Assembly: GCA_009920595.1 (NCBI GenBank)
Contig: RFZR01000052.1
Coordinates: forward strand, 1-8,751
Length of the DNA: 8,751 nt
Direction of reading: 5' to 3'
Source of the DNA: Alphaproteobacteria bacterium
GTDB lineage: Bacteria; Pseudomonadota; Alphaproteobacteria; Rhizobiales; Beijerinckiaceae
Shown here one piece after another: positions 1 through 5,905 of the stretch. A model generated the notes under the pieces. That model was not told the DNA's origin. It saw only the letters and a list, made by a program, of their open reading frames with translations, and ran no database searches. The first letter of the stretch is position 1. Each line of letters begins with the position of its first letter. Made by a program: the position numbers and the translations under genes.

Positions 1-1
1 T

Positions 2-784
2 TATGGGCGCGGCGTTTCGCGCTCTGTGCCGATGGGCGATGTTGTCGAGCAAATCGCAAAACTTGTTGATCGCGGTCATAAGGAAGCCGTGCTCACGGGG
101 GTTGATCTCACAAGCTATGGACCTGATTTGCCTGGTAAACCCAAACTCGGACAACTCGTCAAAGCGATTTTAAAACATGTACCCGATTTGCAGCGGCTGC
201 GTTTGTCATCGATTGATTCTGTTGAAGCGGATGAAGAACTTACCGAAGCGATTGCCACTGAAGATCGTCTGATGCCGCATCTTCATCTCTCATTGCAATC
301 AGGCGATGATTTGATTTTGAAAAGAATGAAACGCCGTCATCTGCGTGATGATGCCATTCGAATTTGCAGAGACTTGAAAAAGGCACGTCCTGAACTTGTG
401 TTCGGTGCCGATTTGATTGCCGGCTTTCCCACAGAGAGCGATGAGGCTTTTGAAAATTCATTACGCCTCGTTGATGAGTGCGGACTTTCCTTTTTACATG
501 TCTTTCCTTATTCGCCGCGCGTTGGCACACCGGCTGCAAAAATGCCACAGGTGAAATCTGATGTCATCAAGAGCCGTGCAAAGCGTTTGCGTGAAAAAGG
601 GGATGAGGTTTTATCGGCTCATCTCACAAAGCTTGTTGGTACAATCCAAGACGTCCTTGTTGAGCGTGGCGGACTTGCGCGAACAAAATGTTTTACATCC
701 GTTCATGTTGGAGATCATTTTGAAGCGGGAAGCTTCGCAACAGTCAAAATTGCCGCGCATGACGGCAAAAGACTAACGATTTAA
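2..784 (+). CDS. mtaB: tRNA (N(6)-L-threonylcarbamoyladenosine(37)-C(2))-methylthiotransferase MtaB, 5'-truncated by window edge
   Basis: Radical SAM methylthiotransferase that converts t6A37 to ms2t6A37 in tRNAs reading ANN codons. The frame is open from base 2 and shows the last 260 residues. It starts at YGRGVSRSVP, which in this family directly follows the CxxxCxxC cluster motif, so the cluster cysteines and the N-terminal domain lie outside the window. Visible family blocks are GVDLTSYG, LSSIDSVEADEEL, HLHLSLQSGDD followed by KRMKRRH, and GADLIAGFPTE followed by HVFPYSPRVGTPA. The C-terminal TRAM-like tail is weakly conserved and ends in a short VKIAAHDGKRL stretch. The apparent GTG/ATG codons at 26 and 32 are internal, not the start. 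It converges on the pseudouridine synthase gene 30 bases away. From memory, mtaB lies near ftsY in many Hyphomicrobiales, which fits here. Confidence 0.93.
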   Translation, partial: YGRGVSRSVPMGDVVEQIAKLVDRGHKEAVLTGVDLTSYGPDLPGKPKLGQLVKAILKHVPDLQRLRLSSIDSVEADEELTEAIATEDRLMPHLHLSLQSGDDLILKRMKRRHLRDDAIRICRDLKKARPELVFGADLIAGFPTESDEAFENSLRLVDECGLSFLHVFPYSPRVGTPAAKMPQVKSDVIKSRAKRLREKGDEVLSAHLTKLVGTIQDVLVERGGLARTKCFTSVHVGDHFEAGSFATVKIAAHDGKRLTI

Positions 785-797
785 TTGCACTCGCAAT
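784..797. repeat. Short inverted repeat between the mtaB and pseudouridine synthase 3' ends
   Basis: Perfect 5-base arms ATTGC and GCAAT with the 4-base loop ACTC. It begins at the last base of the mtaB stop codon and ends before the convergent rluA-type stop at 815-817. No T-run follows on either strand, so it is at best a weak bidirectional terminator or an RNA 3'-end structure. Confidence 0.3.
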
Positions 798-814
798 CAT
801 TCACGTAAAGCACT

Positions 815-1507
815 TCACGCTTCACGATAGCCACAGGCTTTTAATCGCTCGATCATATGCGGTGGTGGGGGCGCTTCCACGGTAATCGGCGCTTTATTTT
901 TATAAAACGGAATCGTGATGCCGCGCGCATGAAGATGAAGCATCTCGCCCGTTTCTTTGCCGTCACCATAGATGGGATCGCCAAGGATCGGCCATCCCAT
1001 GGCCTGACAATGAACGCGCAATTGATGCGTCCGTCCGGTTTCGGGTTTTAATTCAAGCCAAGTGAAACCAGCACCACGACCACGAACGATCCAATCCGTT
1101 TGCGCAGGCAGGCCTTCCGGATCGGGCTTCATCCACCAGCCCCTAGAGCGATCCATCTTGCCGAGCGGCATATCAATGCGGCCTTGCTCTTCTGCGGGGC
1201 CACCTTGCACGATCGCCCAATAGACTTTCTCCATCTTGCTTTCGCGAAAGAGTTTGGAGAGATCATCAAGCGCCTTTCGATGCCGACCGAGAACGAGACA
1301 GCCCGATGTATCCTTATCGAGACGATGCGCGAGCATTGGCGGCTGCGGCAGGCCAAACATCAGATGCGGAAAATACTGCTCCATATGATGGCCGCGATGC
1401 TTTGCATTCGGATGCGCTTCATGCACCGCGATGCCTGCGGGTTTGTTGATCACCAGCATCATCGCATCACGATAAAGAATACGGCCTTGGATTTCTTCAG
1501 GACTCAT
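815..1507 (-). CDS. RluA-family RNA pseudouridine synthase
   Basis: Isomerises uridine to pseudouridine in rRNA or tRNA; the exact target cannot be told from sequence. With the ATG at 1507 the protein has 230 residues. The catalytic block is HRLDKDTSGCLVLG, with the nucleophilic Asp at about residue 64. Earlier blocks are LLYRD-like ILYRDAMMLVINKPAGIAVH, and later ones are ETGRTHQLRVHC and ILGDPIYG, all hallmarks of the RluA fold. There is no S4 domain, as in the short RluA/RluC-like forms common in alphaproteobacteria. I chose 1507 because MSPEEIQGRILYRD is the usual N-terminus of these proteins and AGAGAG lies 7 bases upstream. In-frame ATGs at 1561 and 1648 would add 18 or 47 residues; the latter overlaps ftsY and is low-complexity, so it is unlikely. 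It is divergent from ftsY and convergent with mtaB. Confidence 0.9.
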   Translation of the reverse strand: MSPEEIQGRILYRDAMMLVINKPAGIAVHEAHPNAKHRGHHMEQYFPHLMFGLPQPPMLAHRLDKDTSGCLVLGRHRKALDDLSKLFRESKMEKVYWAIVQGGPAEEQGRIDMPLGKMDRSRGWWMKPDPEGLPAQTDWIVRGRGAGFTWLELKPETGRTHQLRVHCQAMGWPILGDPIYGDGKETGEMLHLHARGITIPFYKNKAPITVEAPPPPHMIERLKACGYREA

Positions 1508-1559
1508 AAGAGCGCTCTCTAGCTCTTCCGTCCGGGGCTGGAAAGAGTTATCGAGAGGC

Positions 1560-2558
1560 ATGAGTGACGAACCAGAGAAAAAACCCGGCCTGATCGCGCG
1601 CCTTTTTGGTGGCGGTGGCGAATTCGCGCCCGCGCCACAAAAAGCCAATTGGTGGCAAAGGCTGAAAGCGGGTCTTCAGCGCTCTTCCGCCTCCATCGGG
1701 CAAGGCATCACGGATCTTTTTACCAAGCGCAAACTCGATGCGGCGACGCTCGAAGAGTTTGAAGATGTCTTGATCCGCGCGGATCTCGGCCTTGCGGTCT
1801 CAACGCGAATTGTCGAAGCGGTCGGCAAAGGCCGCTATGGCAAAGAGATCAGCGGCGATGAAGTCAAAGCCATTCTCGCCGAGGAAGTCACAAAGAGTCT
1901 CATGCCGGTCGCTCACCCGCTTATGATTGATCGCGAGAAGAAGCCTTTTATTTTGCTAATGGTTGGCGTGAACGGCGCGGGGAAAACAACAACCATCGGC
2001 AAACTCGCGGCAAAATTTTCATCCGAAGGATTAAAGATCATGCTGGCCGCGGGCGATACATTTCGCGCAGCGGCAATTGAGCAATTGCAAGTGTGGGGGC
2101 AGCGTGTGGGTGCGCCTGTGATCACACGTCCGCAAGGGGCTGATGCCGCAGGACTTGTGTTCGACGCGCTTGAAGAAGCCGGTAAAAGCAACAGCGATGT
2201 CTTGATGATCGACACCGCAGGTCGATTGCAAAATCGAACCGAACTGATGGCCGAGCTCGAAAAAGTCATTCGCGTGATCAAAAAGAAAGACGCCTCAGCA
2301 CCCCATGCGGTGTTGCTCGTCTTGGATGCGACGGTTGGTCAAAACGCTTTGTCACAAGTTGAAATTTTCGGCAAAACAGCGGGCGTTACGGGCCTTGTCA
2401 TGACGAAGCTTGATGGCACTGCGCGCGGCGGCATTCTCGTCGCTCTTGCAGAAAAATTTGGTTTACCGATTCATTTCATCGGCGTGGGCGAAGGCATCGA
2501 TGATCTTGAACCTTTTGATGCCGCGGAATTTGGCCGCGCCATTGCAGGGTTGGAATAG
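1560..2558 (+). CDS. ftsY: Signal recognition particle receptor FtsY
   Basis: SRP-type GTPase that docks the Ffh-4.5S RNA-ribosome complex at the inner membrane for co-translational insertion of membrane proteins. The 332-residue product has a short N-terminal region with an amphipathic, membrane-binding look (LIARLFGGGG, residues 11-20). A helical N domain follows (about 30-115), including LFTKRKLDAATLEEFEDVLI. The G domain shows GVNGAGKTT (136-144), DTFRAAA (166-172), DTAGR (218-222), TKLD (282-285) and GVGE (308-311). The highly charged A domain of the E. coli protein is almost absent, which is normal in alphaproteobacteria. The start is the only ATG available. GAGAGG ends just 1 base before it, too close for a classical ribosome site, while GGAAAGAG at 1540-1547 is 12 bases away, so initiation may be modest. 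It ends flush against the stop codon of convergent rlmN. Confidence 0.97.
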   Translation: MSDEPEKKPGLIARLFGGGGEFAPAPQKANWWQRLKAGLQRSSASIGQGITDLFTKRKLDAATLEEFEDVLIRADLGLAVSTRIVEAVGKGRYGKEISGDEVKAILAEEVTKSLMPVAHPLMIDREKKPFILLMVGVNGAGKTTTIGKLAAKFSSEGLKIMLAAGDTFRAAAIEQLQVWGQRVGAPVITRPQGADAAGLVFDALEEAGKSNSDVLMIDTAGRLQNRTELMAELEKVIRVIKKKDASAPHAVLLVLDATVGQNALSQVEIFGKTAGVTGLVMTKLDGTARGGILVALAEKFGLPIHFIGVGEGIDDLEPFDAAEFGRAIAGLE

Positions 2559-2565
2559 TTATTCC
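2552..2565. repeat. Inverted repeat across the abutting ftsY and rlmN stop codons
   Basis: Arms GGAATA and TATTCC are separated by GT. The ftsY stop TAG (2556-2558) and the rlmN stop (complement of TTA, 2559-2561) both lie inside it. With a 2-base centre it cannot form a good RNA hairpin without losing a base pair or two, so a terminator role is uncertain. Confidence 0.3.
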
Positions 2566-3842
2566 TCACCCGCTCCGACCGCATAAACACCTTCCGCGCC
2601 AATACCGCTTTCAAGCATCAACCTCGCGCGGGCACGTAGTTTTTCTGTTTCGCTTTTTAGCTGACCACATGCCGCAAGAATATCGCGTCCACGAGGCGTT
2701 CTTACAGGCGAAGCATAGCCCGCACGAAAAACCGCATCAGAAAATTCTTCAATTCGATCCCAAGAGGAACATTTGTATTTTGTGCCCGGCCAAGGATTGA
2801 ACGGAATAAGATTGATCTTTGCAGGAATGCCTTTCAGCAAGCGGATTAATTCGCGCGCATCAGAGAGTGAGTCATTCACGCCATCAAGCATCACATATTC
2901 GAATGTGATCCGGCGCGCATTTGAAAGGCCGGGATAAGCACGGCACGCTTCAAGCAAATCGCGGATCGGATATTTTCGATTCAAAGGCACGAGTTCATTG
3001 CGTAGATCGTCACGCACCGCGTGAAGCGAGATCGCAAGCATGGAGCCAATCTCGTCACCTGCGCGCGGGATCATCGGCACAACGCCGGAGGTTGAAAGCG
3101 TGATACGACGACGGGAGAGCGATAGTCCATCGCCATCCATAACAGTCGCCATCGCGTCGCGCACGCCATCGAAATTATAGAGCGGCTCACCCATGCCCAT
3201 CAGCACGATATTCGAAACCGCACGATCGGCATCCGGCACAAGACCATCAGTCGGTCGTGTTGCGCCCGGCCAGTCGCCCAAACGATCACGTGCAATCATC
3301 ACTTGCGCAACAATTTCAGCAGCGGTGAGATTGCGAACAAGACGTTGCGTGCCCGTGTGGCAGAAGGAGCATGTGAGCGTACATCCCACTTGTGAGGAAA
3401 TGCACAAAGTACCGCGATCACTTTCAGGAATGTAAACGGTTTCGATTTCCGCGCCCTTGTCATGCGCGCCCTTATCTTGAGAAGTCACGGGCGGCATGCG
3501 GATCAACCATTTGCGCGTGCCATCTTTTGAAATTTGTTCGGAGACGATCTCGGGCCGATCAAGCGTGAAGGCATCATCAAGCGTCGCACGCAAAGTTTTC
3601 GATACATTCAACATCGCGTCGAATGACGAAGCACCACGATGATAGATCCAATGCCAAAGTTGATTGACGCGCATGCGTTGTTCGCGCGCGGGGACGCCAA
3701 TCTCGGCAAGTTTTTCCTGCAGCGCAGCGCGACCGAATCCGACGAGAGAAAGTTTACCGCCGGTGATCACCGGAGCCGGAGTCAGAATCTCAGCTGTCTT
3801 TTCGATTCCGTCGACTGCGCGTGCGACGGTATTCTGGCTCAC
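2559..3842 (-). CDS. rlmN: Dual-specificity 23S rRNA/tRNA adenine C2 methyltransferase RlmN
   Basis: Radical SAM enzyme that methylates C2 of A2503 in 23S rRNA and of A37 in some tRNAs, affecting decoding fidelity and peptidyl-transferase-site antibiotics. The 427-residue product carries the cluster motif CTLTCSFC (Cys154, 158, 161). It also has the two mechanistic cysteines of this enzyme: Cys147 in TLCISSQ and Cys392 in RGRDILAACGQL, matching E. coli Cys118 and Cys355. Other blocks are LWHWIYHRG, MGMGEPLYN, SLHAVRDDLRNELVPLN, and INLIPFNPWPG. An insertion around residues 118-132 (SQDKGAHDKG) and a longer N-terminus resemble rhizobial homologues. The start is GTG, overlapping the TGA of the upstream ialB-type gene as GTGA, with AAGAAGG 7 bases before it. 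Translational coupling is therefore likely. The C-terminal tail (AEGVYAVGAGEE) is variable. Confidence 0.96.
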   Translation of the reverse strand: MSQNTVARAVDGIEKTAEILTPAPVITGGKLSLVGFGRAALQEKLAEIGVPAREQRMRVNQLWHWIYHRGASSFDAMLNVSKTLRATLDDAFTLDRPEIVSEQISKDGTRKWLIRMPPVTSQDKGAHDKGAEIETVYIPESDRGTLCISSQVGCTLTCSFCHTGTQRLVRNLTAAEIVAQVMIARDRLGDWPGATRPTDGLVPDADRAVSNIVLMGMGEPLYNFDGVRDAMATVMDGDGLSLSRRRITLSTSGVVPMIPRAGDEIGSMLAISLHAVRDDLRNELVPLNRKYPIRDLLEACRAYPGLSNARRITFEYVMLDGVNDSLSDARELIRLLKGIPAKINLIPFNPWPGTKYKCSSWDRIEEFSDAVFRAGYASPVRTPRGRDILAACGQLKSETEKLRARARLMLESGIGAEGVYAVGAGEE

Positions 3843-4462
3843 GGACAGGCCTTCTTCACCTGATCAAGCGCCTGCGCTAAACCGGCTGTGACGTAAATAT
3901 CGGTCAAGGCATTGCCGCGCTTGGATGTGACCTTCAATTGAATCTGCGGCACCTTCTTCATAAGTTCGATGGCGGCTGAATCATCCTTTGGCGATTTCAA
4001 CCACGCATTGCCTTGCGCTTTGGTTGAAACGACATAAGTGGTTTTGCCGACCACGAGTTGTGCATCGGCACCTTCTTTCGGCGGAAATCCAAGCACGAAA
4101 CTGATCTCATCCCGGACATTTTCTTGCGGGCGCGAAGACACAAAGAGATAGGCTTGATCGCGTGTAAGGCCAGCAGGCTGCCGATCTTTCGGCATAGCGA
4201 GCGCATAACAGACGCGGCCATTCGCTGTATCTGACGCATAGACGGCCCAACTGCCGAAGCTGCCTAATTGTATTGGCTGTGCGGGCGACTCAGCGGCAGG
4301 CGCTTGTTGCTGCGTCTTGGCCGGCGTTGAGGTCTTGGCTGGAGCTGTGGTCTTGGCCGGTTCCGGCTTCTTGGTTTGGGCCGAGGCGGGCCCCAAAGCT
4401 ATGACAAGGCTGGCCACAAGAGTTGCGCCAACGAGAAGGGTGCGGATGGGGCGACGAGTCAT
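3839..4462 (-). CDS. Invasion associated locus B (IalB) family secreted protein
   Basis: Probable periplasmic or outer-surface protein of the IalB family, named after a Bartonella invasion protein but widespread in free-living alphaproteobacteria, where its role is unknown. From the ATG at 4462 it has 207 residues. MTRRPIRTLLVG and a hydrophobic core ending in ASA give a signal peptide, probably cut near residue 28. A Pro/Ala/Lys/Thr-rich linker (29-65) with PAKT repeats precedes the IalB domain starting at GSFGSWAVY. Two cysteines remain in the mature part (Cys85 in GRVCYAL and Cys206 at KKACP) and may form a disulphide. An in-frame ATG at 4570 would put 36 residues before the signal peptide and is unlikely. 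The only Shine-Dalgarno-like string, GGAG, sits 12 bases before the start, so translation signals are weak. Its TGA overlaps the rlmN GTG. Confidence 0.8.
   Translation of the reverse strand: MTRRPIRTLLVGATLVASLVIALGPASAQTKKPEPAKTTAPAKTSTPAKTQQQAPAAESPAQPIQLGSFGSWAVYASDTANGRVCYALAMPKDRQPAGLTRDQAYLFVSSRPQENVRDEISFVLGFPPKEGADAQLVVGKTTYVVSTKAQGNAWLKSPKDDSAAIELMKKVPQIQLKVTSKRGNALTDIYVTAGLAQALDQVKKACP
4314..4367. repeat. 18-base tandem repeat coding for PAKT hexapeptides
   Basis: Three copies with an 18-base period begin at 4314, 4332 and 4350, each opening with GTCTTGG followed by CCGG, or a G-rich variant of it. A decayed fourth copy (TTCTTGG) follows at 4368. On the coding (minus) strand it reads PAKT plus two variable residues and forms the flexible linker after the IalB-type signal peptide. 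Copy number could vary without changing the frame. Confidence 0.7.
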
Positions 4463-4581
4463 AGGCAGCCAAGGCTCCAAAAACGGGCGAATCCCGCCAA
4501 AGCGCGATACCTTAATCCGTTCGGAGTGAAAACAAAAATCATTCGGAATTAGGACGAAGCGCCGTTTCAATCCCCGGCAGA

Positions 4582-5187
4582 ATGCGCGACACAGGATCGC
4601 AGAATTTCGGGGTAATTGGAGTGTCGACGCAGGAAGAGCTCGGTGAACTCGTCTTGGCTGTGGCGAGGTCTCGTGATCGGGAGGCCTTTGCCCGGCTTTT
4701 TGACCATTTCGGCCCGCGCCTTAACGCCTATCTGCTTCGGTTGGGCTCGGATGCGGGTTCGGCCGAGGAAATCTTACAAGATGTGATGACAACCTTGTGG
4801 ACCAAGGCCCATCTGTTTGATCCCACAAAATCCTCGCTCGCAACCTGGCTTTACCGAATCGCCCGCAACCGCCGCATCGATACGCTGCGCCGCGATCGCC
4901 TCGATTTTTTCGATCCCATGGAGGCGCCTGAAATTGCGGCCGAAGATGAAGGTGCCGATCGCCGGATCGACATGCAAGTGCGCGAAGATCGCATCCGCGC
5001 ATCGCTTGAAGGATTGCCCGAGGAACAATTGTCCCTCGTGCGCATGGCCTTTTTCGACGATCTCTCCCATAGCGAAATTGCCGAGAAGACGGGCCTGCCG
5101 CTCGGTACTGTGAAATCACGCATCAGACTTGCATTTACAAAACTGAGACGTTCGCTCGAAGCGAATGGCGTTATCGACGCCGGATGA
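4582..5187 (+). CDS. ECF-type RNA polymerase sigma factor (RpoE of the RpoE-ChrR type)
   Basis: Extracytoplasmic-function sigma factor that would direct RNA polymerase to stress-response promoters. The 201 residues contain region 2 (about 35-105; FARLFDHFGPRLNAYLLRLG, then AEEILQDVMTTLW, FDPTKSSLATWLYRIARNR and RRID). Region 4 (about 140-192) has the helix-turn-helix HSEIAEKTGLPLGTVKSRI. The wording resembles Rhodobacter RpoE, which responds to singlet oxygen and is held by the zinc anti-sigma factor ChrR. Unlike that system, no ChrR-like gene follows: only 8 bases separate it from a convergent unrelated gene. Start choice is uncertain. ATG 4582 lacks a visible Shine-Dalgarno, and GTG 4621, still upstream of region 2, is an alternative. 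It is divergent from ialB across 119 bases in which I find no convincing promoter of either the TGATCC or the GGAAC type. Confidence 0.88.
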   Translation: MRDTGSQNFGVIGVSTQEELGELVLAVARSRDREAFARLFDHFGPRLNAYLLRLGSDAGSAEEILQDVMTTLWTKAHLFDPTKSSLATWLYRIARNRRIDTLRRDRLDFFDPMEAPEIAAEDEGADRRIDMQVREDRIRASLEGLPEEQLSLVRMAFFDDLSHSEIAEKTGLPLGTVKSRIRLAFTKLRRSLEANGVIDAG

Positions 5188-5197
5188 TCAAATCATC
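5183..5197. repeat. Inverted repeat across the sigma factor and fusion-gene stop codons
   Basis: Perfect 6-base arms GATGAT and ATCATC around the loop CAA. The sigma factor TGA (5185-5187) is inside the left arm and the convergent stop (complement of 5196-5198) overlaps the right arm. The AT-rich stem has no T-run. It may be a weak bidirectional 3'-end hairpin, or simply a product of two convergent TGA-containing ends. Confidence 0.3.
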
Positions 5198-5795
5198 ACG
5201 ACGACGCGCCGCATTCTTGTGCCAAGCGATCAATCTCTTTAGCCAGATCAATATCGCGTGACGACACACCACTCACATCATGACTCGTCAATACGATATG
5301 AACCTTCGACCACACGTTGAACCATTCAGGATGATGGTTCATCGTCTCCGCTACAAATGCGACGCGTGTCATGAAGGCAAAGGCCGCGCTAAAATCATTG
5401 AACCGAAGATGTCTTTCAATCGCATCGCGACCCTGAACATTTTGCCATTTACGTGTCTCTGCAGGTAATCCCAAACGACGGATCAACCGTTCTTGCTCGG
5501 CTTGCAATTCAATCAAAGCCGGTGTCGGAACAATTTTCGCAACGAGCGCGCGCGGACGGTCGCCCCCAAAAACGGTGATACCGTCAATCGTAATGGCGAG
5601 AGGCGCACGCTCGATACGGCCAAGAATTAAAAAAACTTCATGCGCGGTTGAGTCATCAATATCGCCGATAAAGCGCAGCGTGATGTGAAAATTCTCAGGT
5701 GTGATCCATCGCGCGCCTGCAAGACCGCCGCGCACAGATGACAAAACGGTGACAATGTTATCGGGAAGAGAGAGGCCCGTAAAAAGCCGCGGCAT
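5196..5795 (-). CDS. Chimeric protein: truncated ThpR-type RNA 2',3'-cyclic phosphodiesterase fused to pterin-4a-carbinolamine dehydratase (PhhB-like)
   Basis: The 199-residue frame combines two families. Residues 1-116 match ThpR (2H phosphoesterase, formerly 2'-5' RNA ligase): MPRLFTGLSLP, GGLAGARWITPENFHITLRF with the first HxTx motif at 37-40, FGGDRPRALVAK, and LQAEQERLIRRLGLPAETRK. The family then expects a Phe/Tyr-x-Pro-His-x-Thr-Leu block, the second catalytic HxTx, which is missing. From about W117 the sequence is a pterin-4a-carbinolamine dehydratase: WQNVQGRDAIERHLRF, FAFMTRVAFVAE, NHHPEWFNVW, then SHD and SRDIDLAKEID. Glu150, His154, His155, His172 and Asp181 sit at the spacing of rat PCD Glu57, His61, His62, His79 and Asp88. 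Only the first 15-20 PCD residues are absent. AGGAGG lies 5 bases before the ATG, so it is probably well translated. Dehydratase activity (tetrahydropterin recycling) may survive; ThpR activity probably does not. Confidence 0.85.
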   Translation of the reverse strand: MPRLFTGLSLPDNIVTVLSSVRGGLAGARWITPENFHITLRFIGDIDDSTAHEVFLILGRIERAPLAITIDGITVFGGDRPRALVAKIVPTPALIELQAEQERLIRRLGLPAETRKWQNVQGRDAIERHLRFNDFSAAFAFMTRVAFVAETMNHHPEWFNVWSKVHIVLTSHDVSGVSSRDIDLAKEIDRLAQECGASS

Positions 5796-5800
5796 AATGG

Positions 5801-5806
5801 CCTCCT
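5801..5806 (-). promoter_or_regulatory. Strong ribosome binding site of the thpR::phhB fusion gene
   Basis: AGGAGG on the minus strand lies 5 bases before the ATG at 5795. It is the best Shine-Dalgarno in the window. It fixes the start codon and shows that translation begins at the ThpR half; no comparable site lies before the PCD half. Confidence 0.75.
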
Positions 5807-5905
5807 AAAATGGTCAAACGCCAAAACCCGAATCACTCGCTCTCTAAATCCATCACAGGCTCATGCGCTGCACAAGTCAGTTTCATTCGCGAGTGGAAGA
5901 CAGGC

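Noticed and set aside
240..548. 102-codon open frame on the - strand
   Set aside because: Antisense to mtaB, whose conserved radical SAM blocks account for this DNA.
1100..1522. 140-codon open frame on the + strand
   Set aside because: It lies antisense inside the well-supported RluA-family gene, has no family features, and is a by-product of that gene's codon use.
4542..4567. GGAAT followed by CGTT upstream of the sigma factor as an EcfG-type general stress promoter
   Set aside because: The spacer is only about 13 bases instead of 16-17 and the -35 element is imperfect.
4463..4570. N-terminal extension of the IalB-type protein to the ATG at 4570
   Set aside because: It would place 36 residues in front of a clear signal peptide that starts at MTRRPIRTLL.
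5446..5448. ATG at the fusion junction (minus strand) as a separate start for the dehydratase
   Set aside because: It is in a different reading frame and yields no dehydratase sequence; no Shine-Dalgarno precedes it.
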